Part shown: in pieces, positions 14,954 through 25,151 of the stretch
Layout of the letters: every line of letters starts with the position of its first letter
Position numbering within the stretch: position 1 is the stretch's first letter
Assembly (NCBI RefSeq): GCF_000525875.1
Contig: NZ_AODF01000010.1
Location: forward strand, 1-64,000
Reading direction: 5' to 3'
Origin: Listeria floridensis FSL S10-1187
GTDB taxonomy: Bacteria > Bacillota > Bacilli > Lactobacillales > Listeriaceae
DNA: 64,000 bases
Notes under the pieces: model-generated
What the model saw: the letters and a program-made list of their open reading frames with translations, nothing else
The model's database searches: none
Told to the model about the DNA's origin: nothing
Position numbers and translations under genes: made by a program

Positions 14954-15493
14954 CAACGTTTCACAAATTCATAAGCGCCTACTCCCCTATAGTATCATAT
15001 TTTTCAGGCGTTCAGAAAACATTTGATTGTTTTTTTATTTACTTTTTTGTAAATCCCGATTGTCTAAAATCTGCCATCAGAATAGCCTTAAGTCAACACC
15101 TCCGATACAAGAACAAAACCTCTGCTGTAGTCCTCAAGTACAGCGTTTCACAAACCATAAAAAAAGAAAAAAGCCTTTCACACCTAGTAAAAGACTTCCA
15201 TTTCTATTTCAGAGATCATGAAACCGAAAGTTCTTTTCCAGTGAAAAAGAACGGAAAAAACTGGACTTATTCATAACTCCGTTCTGAAACTTCCAGGCTG
15301 CATGAGCAAATTTGTCGGCAAAACTTCTAGCAAGAATCAAAAACAGCTGAGTGGACTTCATTCCAGCTTTATGAAAAGTTCGTTTTTTGGGCTCTTTATA
15401 TTAAATAACATTGAACATATTATCACATGTCACAGAAAAGCACTAGTTAAATCCATTTATGTAATAAATCTGTAACAATAAGACGCTTTCATT
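14954..15493 (-). other. Gene-free stretch with several hairpins
   Basis: No convincing coding sequence is seen on either strand. It holds a hairpin with arms GTTCTTTT/AAAAGAAC (about 15231-15254) and, read on the minus strand, a short GTCTTT/AAAGGC stem followed by long T runs (about 15158-15195) that looks like a terminator. These could belong to a small RNA or be remnants of a lost gene between mnaA and the atp operon. Confidence 0.3.
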
Positions 15494-15523
15494 AAAAAAA
15501 CAGCTGTCCATAATAGACAGCTG
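15494..15523 (-). terminator. Terminator after mnaA
   Basis: CAGCTGTC pairs with GACAGCTG around a short loop and is followed by seven T on the minus strand, seven bases after the mnaA stop. Confidence 0.9.
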
Positions 15524-15529
15524 CTTGGT

Positions 15530-16672
15530 TTATTTTGTTTTAAAATCGATTGGGCGCTCGGTTCCATTGAAATGATACGAGATTGCTTCCAAGATTCGTT
15601 CAGAAGCTTCACCGTCTCCGTATGGATTACTCGCTTGACTCATCTTTTGATGTTCAGAATTATCATCAAGTAGAAGAAGGGCTTCTGTGATCAGCGCTTC
15701 TTTTTTTGTGCCAATCAGTTTCAGCGTGCCAGCCTCAACCCCCTCAGGGCGTTCAGTTGTGTCACGCAAGACAAGGACGGGCACTCCCATCCCTGGCGCT
15801 TCTTCTTGTACACCACCGGAATCCGTAAAGACGAGATAGGCTTTTTTCAAGAAGTTGTGGAAATCAATCGCATCAAGCGGTTCGATTAAGTGTATCCGGT
15901 CGTGCCCGCCTAAAATTTTGAGTGCTTTTTCACGCACAGCTGGGTTTTTATGCATTGGATAAACCAGCTCCACATCCGGCCGTTGTTCCACAATTTCACG
16001 CACACCTTCAAACATTCCCTGCATGGGTTCGCCGAGATTTTCGCGTCTATGCGCTGTCATCAAAATCAAACGATGATCGCCGAGTTTATCTAGGATCGGA
16101 TGTGCATAGTTTTCTTGAACCGTCGTTTTAAGTGCATCAATTGCTGTGTTTCCTGTTACAAAAATCGATTCTGCGTTTTTATTTTCATTTAAGAGATTTT
16201 CTTTAGCTGTTTCTGTCGGTGCAAAATGCAAATCCGCCATGACACCTGTTAGCTGACGATTCATTTCTTCTGGGAACGGCGAATACTTATTCCATGTCCG
16301 AAGTCCTGCTTCCACATGCCCGATCGCAGTCTGTTCATAAAAAGCAGCAAGTCCAGCTGCAAAGCTTGTCGTTGTATCGCCATGGACGAGAACAATATCT
16401 GGTTTTACTTCACGGATCGTTTCAACAAGTCCAGTAAGCACACGCGAAGTAATATCCGCAAGTGTTTGGCCTGCTTTCATAATATTAAAGTCATAATCTG
16501 CCTTGATATCGAAAATTTCCATGACTTGGTCGAGCATTTCACGATGCTGCGCCGTCACGACTACAACGGATTCAAATTGTTCCGGTTTGTTTTCAAGCGC
16601 TTTGACGAGCGGCGCCATTTTAATTGCTTCAGGGCGCGTCCCGAATACGCTCATTACTTTAATTTTTTTCAT
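15530..16672 (-). CDS. mnaA: UDP-N-acetylglucosamine 2-epimerase (non-hydrolysing)
   Basis: MnaA interconverts UDP-GlcNAc and UDP-ManNAc in the cytoplasm and supplies the donor used by TagA. It is about 380 aa with the two Rossmann-like domains of the WecB family. Conserved stretches are FGTRPEAIKMAPLV, HGDTTTSFA, HVEAGLRTWN, PEEMNRQL, MTAHRRENLG, FTDSGGVQEEAP and RDTTERPE. I chose the ATG at 16672, nine bases after GAGG. It lies directly after upp, so the two are probably cotranscribed. Confidence 0.95.
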   Translation of the reverse strand: MKKIKVMSVFGTRPEAIKMAPLVKALENKPEQFESVVVVTAQHREMLDQVMEIFDIKADYDFNIMKAGQTLADITSRVLTGLVETIREVKPDIVLVHGDTTTSFAAGLAAFYEQTAIGHVEAGLRTWNKYSPFPEEMNRQLTGVMADLHFAPTETAKENLLNENKNAESIFVTGNTAIDALKTTVQENYAHPILDKLGDHRLILMTAHRRENLGEPMQGMFEGVREIVEQRPDVELVYPMHKNPAVREKALKILGGHDRIHLIEPLDAIDFHNFLKKAYLVFTDSGGVQEEAPGMGVPVLVLRDTTERPEGVEAGTLKLIGTKKEALITEALLLLDDNSEHQKMSQASNPYGDGEASERILEAISYHFNGTERPIDFKTK

Positions 16673-16686
16673 AGCCACTATCCTCT

Positions 16687-17318
<632 letters not shown>

Positions 17319-17360
17319 TTTTAGTTCCGCTCCTTTTCCAATCGAACTTTTTCTCTTCCT

Positions 17361-17388
17361 ATTGTATCAGAACGAGAAACGAGTGCAA
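17361..17388 (-). promoter_or_regulatory. Candidate promoter of upp-mnaA
   Basis: TTGCAC and TACAAT are 16 bp apart on the minus strand, between the glyA terminator and upp. Confidence 0.55.
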
Positions 17389-17408
17389 CTGCAAACTGTT
17401 TTTTTCGC

Positions 17409-17437
17409 AAAAAAGGCAGAACGAAAATCGTTCTGCC
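17409..17437 (-). terminator. Terminator after glyA
   Basis: GGCAGAACGA pairs with TCGTTCTGCC around a short loop and is followed by TTTTTT on the minus strand. Confidence 0.92.
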
Positions 17438-17460
17438 CAAACTAAGCACCCTTATGCGCT

Positions 17461-18703
17461 TTATAAATCTTTGTAAAGCGGGTACTGGCTTGTTAGCTCA
17501 GAAACCCCTTTTTTTCACTTCATTAAGTACTACTTCGTCTTTCAGATTGTGCAGCACTTTCGCAATCAATTCACCCACTTCAGCTACGGCCTTTTCATCA
17601 AATCCGCGCGTCGTAATCGCCGCTGTTCCAACTCGGATACCGCTTGTTACAAACGGGCTTTCCGTTTCAAATGGAATTGAATTTTTATTGACCGTAATGC
17701 CGACTGAATCTAATGCTTCTTCCGCATCTTTTCCGGTAATCCCTAAATTTTTCAAGTCTACGAGAAGCAAATGATTATCTGTTCCATTCGTCAAAACATC
17801 TACACCATTCGCTTGTAGCGTTTCAGCGAGCTGCTTCGCATTCTTGATAATTTGTGCTGCATACGTTTTAAACTCAGGTTGCAGAGCTTCACCAAATGCC
17901 ACAGCCTTCGCAGCAATAATGTGCATGAGCGGTCCGCCTTGAATACCAGGGAAAATCGCTTTATTAATCTTCATTCCATATTCTTCTTTAGCAAGAATCA
18001 TCCCGCCGCGCGGTCCGCGTAATGTCTTATGCGTTGTCGTTGTAACAAAATCCGCATATTCAACCGGATTTTGATGCAGACCTGCTGCAACAAGACCAGC
18101 AATATGTGCCATGTCAACCATGAGCATCGCTCCAACATCATCTGCAATCTCGCGAAACTTCGCAAAATCAATAGCGCGCGGATAAGCACTTGCTCCTGCA
18201 ACAATCAGTTTCGGTTTGTTTGCTAGTGCTAGCTCACGCACCTTATCATAATCAATTTGTTTTGATTCCGGATCTACCCCGTACTCCACAAAATTATAAA
18301 GCAAACCGCTGAAATTCACGGGGCTTCCGTGCGTCAAGTGCCCGCCGTGTGCAAGGTTCATCCCTAAAACCGTATCCCCTGGCGAAAGTACCGCTTGATA
18401 CACCGCCATATTCGCTTGTGCACCTGAGTGCGGCTGAACATTGGCAAATTCTGCATGGAATAGTTGTTTCGCTCGATCTCGTGCCAAATTCTCAACAATA
18501 TCTACGTATTCGCATCCGCCATAATATCTTCTTCCCGGATAGCCTTCCGCATACTTGTTTGTGAGAACGGAGCCCATTGCAGCCATAACTTGTTCACTTA
18601 CAAAATTTTCCGAGGCAATGAGTTCAATATTGTTTCTTTGTCTTCCAAGTTCCAAATTAACAGCATCAAAAACTTCAGTATCCTTTTTTTGTAGATAAAC
18701 CAC
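17461..18703 (-). CDS. glyA: Serine hydroxymethyltransferase GlyA (C-terminal frameshift)
   Basis: GlyA converts serine and tetrahydrofolate to glycine and methylene-THF with PLP. Visible motifs are [31 protein letters not shown] and the PLP lysine region [14 protein letters not shown]. The frame ends early at KKRGF* in an A7G4 tract (17505-17515). Removing one base gives [18 protein letters not shown] and a stop at 17461-17463, 413 aa in all, the family length. This is probably a sequencing error. A terminator follows, so glyA is likely transcribed alone. Confidence 0.95.
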
Positions 18704-18778
18704 TTCACCGAACCCCCATCTTTTTTATTTTGCGCAAATAGCTAGTAGTATGTATTTAAGTTAGATCTATCATTACGC

Positions 18779-18843
18779 AAACCGAACGGAAAAGCAAGTA
18801 TTTTGTGCGAGTTTTTAGTAAATTTTGAAAGTGAACGCTTTCA
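18779..18843 (-). promoter_or_regulatory. Candidate operators upstream of glyA (PurR-box-like and cre-like)
   Basis: AAACCGAACGG at 18779-18789 resembles the PurR box core CCGAAC; glyA is a known PurR target in B. subtilis. TGAAAGCGTTCACT, on the minus strand at 18830-18843, matches the CcpA cre consensus at all but the last position and is nearly palindromic. Both are pattern matches only. Confidence 0.3.
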
Positions 18844-18844
18844 C

Positions 18845-19252
18845 TTATTCAAAGCGTTCTCTTAGAGCCGTTTTCAGCGCATCAAATGTTGCTTGATATT
18901 CAACCCTACCGCCAAGAAATGGATCTGCAATATTTGATCCATCCTGTGCAATCAAATCAATTTTCCTCTTTTTTTCTGGAAAGAGAGTGCCGAGCAAGGC
19001 TAACTGTTCTGAGGTCATCACAAAAATTTGATTTGCCCAGTCGATATCCCCCTCCGTCAGAAGCATTGCGCTATGAGCCAGTTCAATACCATTTTCCAGC
19101 AAAATCTGTCCCGCCCAGTCAGAAATCGCTTCTCCCGTATGCGCCGCAATTCCCCTTGAACGGACATTTAAGTCCGGTCGAATTGATTTTAAAATACCTT
19201 CCGCAAGCGGGCTTCGACATGTATTTCCTGTACAAACAAATAAAATATTCAT
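18845..19252 (-). CDS. ywlE: Protein-arginine phosphatase homologue (YwlE-type low-Mr phosphatase)
   Basis: The protein has the low-molecular-weight phosphatase fold with the P-loop CTGNTCRSPLAEG at residues 7-19 and the general acid in IADPFLGG. In this family a Thr after CTGN, as here, marks YwlE-type enzymes that remove phosphate from arginine, opposing the kinase McsB; tyrosine phosphatases usually have Ile or Leu there. It is 135 aa. Its ATG overlaps the ywlC stop by four bases, the same pairing as in Bacillus. Substrate choice is an inference from that one residue and the locus. Confidence 0.85.
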   Translation of the reverse strand: MNILFVCTGNTCRSPLAEGILKSIRPDLNVRSRGIAAHTGEAISDWAGQILLENGIELAHSAMLLTEGDIDWANQIFVMTSEQLALLGTLFPEKKRKIDLIAQDGSNIADPFLGGRVEYQATFDALKTALRERFE

Positions 19253-20295
19253 CGCGGTAGTTCTTTTTCTTTCGAAAGATATCTGTTGCCCGAAGCTTTT
19301 TCAAGTCGGTTCATAATCGCTTCTCCAATGCCGTCGCGTGGATAGGTTTCCGCTAAAATTAACGTGGTATCCGTATGATCAAATAATCGCAAGCCATCAT
19401 AAAGCCTGCGGGCAATCTCATCCATTTGTGACTTGCTACCGATTTTAATCTTCATCACAGGTTCACTGATTTTAGCTGCAAGTTCATCTGATAAAAGCAG
19501 ACCCACTTTATCACCGCGATCAAGTCCTCGTTCAATTTGTTTTTCCCAAAAATCCGCATCCCCTTGTACAAGATAAACCGGAGCAAGAGGTGCATAATGC
19601 GTATATTTCATTCCAGGAGCTTTCGGCGTTTCTTCTTGCTTCACGACATTTTTAGCCGACTTCACCGGACCGATCACTTCTTCGATCTGCTCAATCGAAA
19701 CACCGCCTGGACGCAAAATAAGCGGAACCGCAGCAGTAGCATCCACAACCGTCGACTCAAGCCCAACGCCCGTACTTCCGCCATCAATAATCGCAGAAAC
19801 TAACCCCTTTAAATCTTCTTCTACGTGCCGCGCCGTAGTAGGACTAGGGCGCCCCGAACGATTGGCACTCGGGGCAGCAATAGGACGACCTGTCACTCTC
19901 AAAAGTTCAAGCCCCACCGGATGAACAGGCATCCGAACGCCGACCGTATCGAGACCGGCCGTTACACTTGGAGCAAGCGCCCCGGGTTTCAGCGGCAGAA
20001 TCAGCGTCAGCGGACCTGGCCAAAATGCATCCATCAATTTTTGCGCCTTCTCCGGAATATCTGCAATAAATTCATCCATTTGCTTCACATCTGCAATGTG
20101 CACAATTAAAGGATTATCCGATGGACGCCCTTTTGCTTGATAGATTTTTGCAACCGCATCCGGATTTGTTGCATCCGCACCAAGACCGTAAACCGTTTCA
20201 GTCGGAAAAGCTACCGTTTCTCCGTTTTGAAGCAATTTTGCCGCTTCTTGGTAAACCTCTTTACCTTCATCAATATTCCAAAGTTTTGTCTCCAT
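19249..20295 (-). CDS. ywlC: L-threonylcarbamoyladenylate synthase (Sua5/YwlC)
   Basis: This enzyme makes threonylcarbamoyl-AMP from threonine, bicarbonate and ATP, the first step in the t6A37 tRNA modification. The N-terminal YrdC domain (residues about 10-195) shows FPTETVYGLGADA, KGRPSDNPL, WPGPLTLIL, PSANRSGRPSPTTA and LESTVVDAT. The C-terminal Sua5 domain follows (about 230-340), making 348 aa. Start: ATG with AAGGAG eight bases upstream. A cluster of DnaA boxes lies upstream of its promoter. Confidence 0.95.
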   Translation of the reverse strand: METKLWNIDEGKEVYQEAAKLLQNGETVAFPTETVYGLGADATNPDAVAKIYQAKGRPSDNPLIVHIADVKQMDEFIADIPEKAQKLMDAFWPGPLTLILPLKPGALAPSVTAGLDTVGVRMPVHPVGLELLRVTGRPIAAPSANRSGRPSPTTARHVEEDLKGLVSAIIDGGSTGVGLESTVVDATAAVPLILRPGGVSIEQIEEVIGPVKSAKNVVKQEETPKAPGMKYTHYAPLAPVYLVQGDADFWEKQIERGLDRGDKVGLLLSDELAAKISEPVMKIKIGSKSQMDEIARRLYDGLRLFDHTDTTLILAETYPRDGIGEAIMNRLEKASGNRYLSKEKELPR

Positions 20296-20326
20296 CTTCT
20301 AAACTCCTTTTCAGACTTCTTGCCTT

Positions 20327-20356
20327 ATTTTAACGCCTTTCTAGGCCAAATGACAA
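20327..20356 (-). promoter_or_regulatory. Candidate promoter of ywlC-ywlE
   Basis: TTGTCA and TAAAAT are 18 bp apart on the minus strand. The start site would be near 20320, leaving a leader of about 25 nt. Confidence 0.6.
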
Positions 20357-20374
20357 TCCTAAGCGGCTGTAAAG

Positions 20375-20516
20375 TTATCCCCAAGTTGTGGATAATAACT
20401 TCTACTATGGGGATAACTTGCTGTGAATTTGTGGATAACCATGAGAACGGCTTCAAAACAAGCGTCACAACTGTAATTTTATTTACACAAAGTTGGTTTC
20501 TCGCAACTTATCCACA
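20375..20516. promoter_or_regulatory. DnaA-box cluster outside oriC
   Basis: Five 9-mers of the DnaA box type TTATNCACA lie within 142 bp. Three are perfect TTATCCACA: 20387-20395 (minus), 20430-20438 (minus) and 20508-20516 (plus). Two are TTATCCCCA, one mismatch: 20375-20383 (plus) and 20408-20416 (minus). They fill the gap between prmC and the ywlC promoter. DnaA-box clusters away from oriC, one of them near ywlC, are known in B. subtilis as DnaA-titrating or regulatory sites. Confidence 0.85.
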
Positions 20517-20564
20517 AGTCATCTTTTTTAGTTATTAAAAAAGGCAGCAGAAAATTCCGCGCCT

Positions 20565-21422
20565 CTAGGAAATCAAATTGGAACAAACCACAATTCGATC
20601 TTTTTGATTTATATCTTTCTGGATAAAGGTTTTGGCTTCCGGGAATTGCTTTTCGAGCAGCTCCTTCACAGCTTCTCCTTGCTTGTAGCCAATTTCAAAG
20701 CCGATCCAGAATCTTTCATTCACCACATTTGGAAGTTCCGCCGCCAAGCGCTCGTAAATTGCTAAGCCATCATTTTCTGCAAAGAGCGCAAGTTCTGGTT
20801 CGTTCGCTAGAACGTAAGCCGACATTTCCCCTTTTTCCCCAGTTGATATATAAGGCGGGTTCGCAAGGACAACATCAAACGTGCGGCTTTCATCCCGAAA
20901 CGCTTTGACTAAATCTGTTTCGCGTAATTCGACTTCCGCACCAAGTTCTTGGCTATTTCGCTCCGCAATTTTGAGCGCCTCGGGGGAAATATCCGAAGCC
21001 GATACTTCGAGTTCAGGAAATGACTTTTTGAGCGCGATGGCGATAATTCCGCTCCCCGTGCAGACATCAAGCAGCGTTTTCTGTGGATGCTTCGTGAGAA
21101 ACTGTTCTGCCGCAAGCACCAATTCCTCAGTTTCCGGACGCGGAATCAAAACATTTTCATCCACATAAAAGTCATAACCATAAAACGGCGCTGTCTGCAA
21201 AATATATTGAACTGGTTCCCCGTTTAAATAACGGTCAAAATCAGCTTTAAACTGAAGCTCATGCTTCTCTTCAAGCGTCCGGTCAAGACTCGTCCACAGT
21301 TCCGTTCGTTTGATACCAAGCCGCGTTTCAAGCAGAATTTCAGCTGCATTGAGATCGAGATTGCGCGCTTTAAGTTGTTTTCGCGCTTCATTCAGCAAGG
21401 TCAAGATCGTCTTATTCGACAT
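20565..21422 (-). CDS. prmC: Release factor glutamine methyltransferase PrmC
   Basis: PrmC methylates the glutamine of the GGQ motif in release factors, using SAM. The 285-aa protein has an N-terminal helical domain, [10 protein letters not shown], the SAM site [16 protein letters not shown], and the signature VLANPPYIS (NPPY binds the substrate Gln). It starts inside the 3' end of prfA (11-bp overlap), which encodes its substrate, so coupled translation is likely. Confidence 0.96.
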   Translation of the reverse strand: MSNKTILTLLNEARKQLKARNLDLNAAEILLETRLGIKRTELWTSLDRTLEEKHELQFKADFDRYLNGEPVQYILQTAPFYGYDFYVDENVLIPRPETEELVLAAEQFLTKHPQKTLLDVCTGSGIIAIALKKSFPELEVSASDISPEALKIAERNSQELGAEVELRETDLVKAFRDESRTFDVVLANPPYISTGEKGEMSAYVLANEPELALFAENDGLAIYERLAAELPNVVNERFWIGFEIGYKQGEAVKELLEKQFPEAKTFIQKDINQKDRIVVCSNLIS

Positions 21423-22488
21423 CGTTTAAATGCTCCAGCTTGCTCGTTTGATCTTCTAAAATAAGCGCATCAATGATTTCATCAAGTTTGCCTTCCATAA
21501 TTTGATCGAGTTTTTGCAGCGTAAGTCCAATTCTGTGATCGGTTACTCGATTTTGCGGATAATTATATGTCCGAATCCGTTCCGAACGGTCACCCGTCCC
21601 AACAGCCGATTTTCGGTTTGCATCATATTCTTCGCGCGCTTCACGTTCAAACTTGTCATAAACACGAGCACGTAAAACTTTCATTGCCTTTTCTTTATTT
21701 TTGATTTGCGAACGTTCGTCTTGCATTGAAACAACAATCCCAGTTGGAATATGCGTTAAACGAACAGCTGACATGGTCGTATTGACACTTTGACCGCCGG
21801 CTCCCGTTGAAGCAAATGTATCCGTCCGAATATCTTTATCTTGAATATCAATTTCAACATCTTCTGCTTCCGGCAAAATCGCAACCGTGGCCGTCGAAGT
21901 ATGAATCCGTCCGCCCGATTCTGTTTCTGGAACCCGCTGAACACGGTGTGCCCCATTCTCATATTTAAGACGCGAAAATGCACCATCTCCGTTAATCATC
22001 ACAATAACTTCTTTATAACCGCCGATTCCAGTTGGACTCGCATCCATCACTTCGACTTTCCAACCGCGTGATTCAGCGTAACGGCTATACATACGGAATA
22101 AATCGCCAGCAAACAGTGCTGCTTCATCGCCTCCTGCTGCGCCGCGAATTTCCATAATGACATTCTTCTCATCATTCGGGTCCTTTGGAACAAGCAGCAG
22201 CTTCATTTTCTCTTCGAGTTCCGTTTTTTCCGTTTGAAGTTCACTAAGTTCTTCCTTCGCCATTTCACGCATATCATCATCCAATTTTTCAGCTAACAGC
22301 TCTTTTGTGTCGCTAATCCCAGCCGTTACTTCTTTGTAATGACGATAGGTTTCCACCGTTTCAGCAATGCTCGATTGTTCCTTTGACAAATCACGCAGCC
22401 GTTTCGCATCTGAAACCACATCCGGGTCACTCAAGAGTTCATTCAGTTCATCATAGCGGTTTTCAACCGCTTGCAGACGATCATACAT
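21412..22488 (-). CDS. prfA: Peptide chain release factor 1
   Basis: RF1 reads UAA and UAG and triggers peptide release. The catalytic GGQ lies in [20 protein letters not shown], and [16 protein letters not shown]-type and [15 protein letters not shown] segments are typical of class I factors. It is 358 aa with a GAGGGATG site. Note the name clash: this is the housekeeping RF1 gene, not the Listeria virulence regulator PrfA. Confidence 0.97.
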   Translation of the reverse strand: MYDRLQAVENRYDELNELLSDPDVVSDAKRLRDLSKEQSSIAETVETYRHYKEVTAGISDTKELLAEKLDDDMREMAKEELSELQTEKTELEEKMKLLLVPKDPNDEKNVIMEIRGAAGGDEAALFAGDLFRMYSRYAESRGWKVEVMDASPTGIGGYKEVIVMINGDGAFSRLKYENGAHRVQRVPETESGGRIHTSTATVAILPEAEDVEIDIQDKDIRTDTFASTGAGGQSVNTTMSAVRLTHIPTGIVVSMQDERSQIKNKEKAMKVLRARVYDKFEREAREEYDANRKSAVGTGDRSERIRTYNYPQNRVTDHRIGLTLQKLDQIMEGKLDEIIDALILEDQTSKLEHLNDVE

Positions 22489-22510
22489 CTTTCATCCCTC
22501 ACTTTTCTCA

Positions 22511-23087
22511 TTAAGCGATTGGCGGATGTGCATGGCATTTCCGGCATACCGGATAATACTGGTCATTTCCGCCAATCAAAATTTGTTCTCCCGTATAGAC
22601 AGGTTTGCCGTTTTCATCTACTCGAAGCACCATTGTTGCTTTTTTCGCACAAAACCAGCAAATCGTTTTCATTTCTTCAATTTTATCCGCATAAAGCAAA
22701 AGATATTTCGATCCTTCAAACAACTCATTCCGGAAATCATTTTTAAGACCATAAGCAATCACAGGAATTCCAAGCTCATCTACTATCTGCGCCAGTTCAA
22801 AAACATGGTGATTTTTCTAAAAACTGTGATTCATCAAGTAAGACACAGTTTGGGCGCGGATCAAGTTTTTTTACTTCTTCAAAAATATTCGTATCCGAAA
22901 AAACCGGTGTTGCGTCGCGTTTCAATCCAATTCGACTTGAGACAACGCCGACCTGATCGCGATTATCAATTCCCGATGTAAAAATAGCGACCGATTTATT
23001 TTGTTCCTCATAATTATGCGCTACCTTTAAAATTTCAATAGTTTTACCGCTGTTCATCACGCCGTAGCGGAAAAATAACTGTGCCAT
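22511..23087 (-). CDS. tdk: Thymidine kinase Tdk (frameshift)
   Basis: Tdk phosphorylates thymidine for salvage. The first 90 residues show the P-loop [14 protein letters not shown] and Walker [13 protein letters not shown]. The frame breaks in an A5 run at 22812-22816. Removing one base restores [22 protein letters not shown], the lasso and the zinc-finger cysteines CWFCAKKA and CRKCH. The restored protein is about 191 aa, normal for the family. The gene leads the tdk-prfA-prmC unit; tdk-prfA is a common order in low-GC Gram-positives. Confidence 0.93.
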
Positions 23088-23175
23088 GGTTTCACCTTAC
23101 CTCTTTTTCTAAACTCTTTTCCTATTCTACCACAGACACACAGAAATTGGGATAACGAAGCTGGAAAGTTCATCG

Positions 23176-23208
23176 CAAAAAAAGCTTGGCGTCTTTTCGC
23201 CAAGCTTT
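23176..23208 (-). terminator. Terminator after thrB
   Basis: AAAGCTTGGCG pairs with CGCCAAGCTTT and is followed by T runs on the minus strand, 20 bp after the thrB stop. Confidence 0.9.
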
Positions 23209-23227
23209 CCTAGAAAATCTATTTTTA

Positions 23228-24094
23228 CTAGTTAAAAACGCGAACCCCGTTTGATTCCGTCTGCAAAAGCAGCACTTCCGCTGCCGGATCAAATTGTTCG
23301 AGCTTCTCCTTCAAATGAGCACTTTTGCCGCGCGGTGCAAGAACAAGTACGGTTGGTCCCGCGCCGCTTAGCACAGATGCATAACCGCCAGTTTCAGCTG
23401 AGATCTTCCGAATCTCCGCAAGATGCGGAACAAGCTTCGCGCGGTAAGTCTCATGAAACTCATCGCGCTCCATCATCTTCCCGGCAAGTACCAAGTCGCC
23501 TGATAAAACCGCAGCCACCATCACACTTGCCACACTACTCGCCCGAACTGCATCAGAAAATGCCATCTCGCGCGGCAAAACCGCGCGACTTTCGCTCGTA
23601 AGAAGCGGTGTTTCCGGAATAAAAACCAAGAAATCCGCATCTGGAAACGGCTGTTGCACATAAAAATCCGCATCCGACTGTTTGGAACAAATCACGAGAT
23701 CGCCCAGTATCGCCGGAGCAGCATTATCAGGATGCCCTTCAAATTCCGCTGCATACGCGACTTTTTGTTTATCCGTAAGCGCCAAATTCCCAAGCTGATT
23801 CGCCAGTTCAATCCCCGCAACAATCGCAGCAGAACTGCTACCAAGCCCTCTTGCAGGAGGAATATCTGACTTCATAGTGATTTGATGCGGCGAAATTTCT
23901 GGCGCGAGCTTAAGCGCTGTTTCAATCACGAGATTGGTTTCATCCGTGGGAATATCCGCACCAAGATTGTGGCTGACGTTCCAAGTGTCACTCGGCGCTT
24001 CCACAGAAACCGTCAAGTAAAGGCCTAGCGCAAGTCCGATTGAATCGAAACCGGGACCAAGATTCGCCGTTGTTGCCGGAACTTGGATGCGCAT
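23228..24094 (-). CDS. thrB: Homoserine kinase ThrB
   Basis: ThrB phosphorylates homoserine, giving the substrate of ThrC. This GHMP kinase shows VPATTANLGPGFDSIGLAL, the ATP loop PPARGLGSSSAAIVAG and a C-terminal SGAGPTVLVL. It is 288 aa. The ATG shares one base with the thrC stop (TAATG), with GGAG upstream. Last gene of hom-thrC-thrB. Confidence 0.96.
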   Translation of the reverse strand: MRIQVPATTANLGPGFDSIGLALGLYLTVSVEAPSDTWNVSHNLGADIPTDETNLVIETALKLAPEISPHQITMKSDIPPARGLGSSSAAIVAGIELANQLGNLALTDKQKVAYAAEFEGHPDNAAPAILGDLVICSKQSDADFYVQQPFPDADFLVFIPETPLLTSESRAVLPREMAFSDAVRASSVASVMVAAVLSGDLVLAGKMMERDEFHETYRAKLVPHLAEIRKISAETGGYASVLSGAGPTVLVLAPRGKSAHLKEKLEQFDPAAEVLLLQTESNGVRVFN

Positions 24095-25149
24095 TAGGCG
24101 TTCACTCCGTTTCTCAGATGGTCGCGCATCGCTTCAACGCCTTCAATATGAGCAATATCAAAGTCATGGACGCTCATTGCTGTATCCGGATCTTTCAGCC
24201 CATTCCCTGTAAAGACGCAAACCACTTTCGATCCGCGTTTGATACTTCCAGCTTTTAAGCTTTTGATCACACCGGCTAGTGATGCTGCAGAACCTGGCTC
24301 GATGAATACGCCATCCTTAGCAGCTGCGAGTTTGTAAGCTTCAATAATTTCTTCGTCCGTAACAGATGAGATCACACCACCGGATTCGTCACGTGCGGCT
24401 TCGGCGAGCTTCCAGCTCGCCGGATTGCCAATTCGGATGGCCGTCGCGATCGTTTCAGGATTTTCGATTGGTTCGCCTCTTACGATTGCGGCAGCTCCCT
24501 CTGCTTCAAATCCATGCATTTCAGGAAGGCCACTTTGATGCTTGTTGTTCCATTCTTTGAAACCTTTCCAATAAGCCGAAATGTTGCCGGCGTTGCCAAC
24601 TGGGATAGCCAGAACATCGGGAGCACCGCCCAAGTCTTCACAAATTTCAAAAGCTGCGGTTTTTTGACCTTCAAGCCTGTAAGGATTGACAGAATTGACA
24701 AGCGTCACTGCTTCTGTTTCCGAAAGCTCGCGCACGGCTGTAAGGGCTTCATCAAAATTGCCTTTAATCGCAATGATATCAGCACCGTACATAACGGCTT
24801 GAGCAAGCTTCCCAAGCGCCACTTTCCCGTCAGGAATCACAATGTATGCTTTCATACCAGCACGCGCCGCGTATGCAGCTGCTGCGGCTGATGTATTGCC
24901 CGTTGAGGCACAAATGACAGCTTCCGCACCATCTTCTTTCGCTTTAGCAACAGCCATCACCATGCCGCGGTCTTTAAAGGAGCCGGTCGGATTCAAGCCT
25001 TCAAATTTTCCGTAAAGTTCGATTCCAAGCTCTTCTGAAAGGTGAATCAGTGGAATCAGCGGTGTATTCCCTTCTGATAGTGAAAGAAGCGGTGTTTTTT
25101 CCGTAATGGGTAGATAATCTTTATAGCGGTCAAGTAATCCTTTATACAT
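24094..25149 (-). CDS. thrC: Threonine synthase ThrC
   Basis: ThrC converts O-phosphohomoserine to threonine with PLP. The PLP lysine is in [14 protein letters not shown], the phosphate-binding loop is [13 protein letters not shown], and substrate-contacting [16 protein letters not shown] is clear. It is 351 aa, the short Bacillus-type class, starting two bases after the hom stop. Confidence 0.96.
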   Translation of the reverse strand: MYKGLLDRYKDYLPITEKTPLLSLSEGNTPLIPLIHLSEELGIELYGKFEGLNPTGSFKDRGMVMAVAKAKEDGAEAVICASTGNTSAAAAAYAARAGMKAYIVIPDGKVALGKLAQAVMYGADIIAIKGNFDEALTAVRELSETEAVTLVNSVNPYRLEGQKTAAFEICEDLGGAPDVLAIPVGNAGNISAYWKGFKEWNNKHQSGLPEMHGFEAEGAAAIVRGEPIENPETIATAIRIGNPASWKLAEAARDESGGVISSVTDEEIIEAYKLAAAKDGVFIEPGSAASLAGVIKSLKAGSIKRGSKVVCVFTGNGLKDPDTAMSVHDFDIAHIEGVEAMRDHLRNGVNA

Positions 25150-25151
25150 CT

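Noticed and set aside
15027-15221. 64-codon plus-strand frame between atpI and mnaA
   Set aside because: Rich in Lys, Pro, Ser and Cys, no ribosome site and it reads through hairpin sequences; not credible as a protein.
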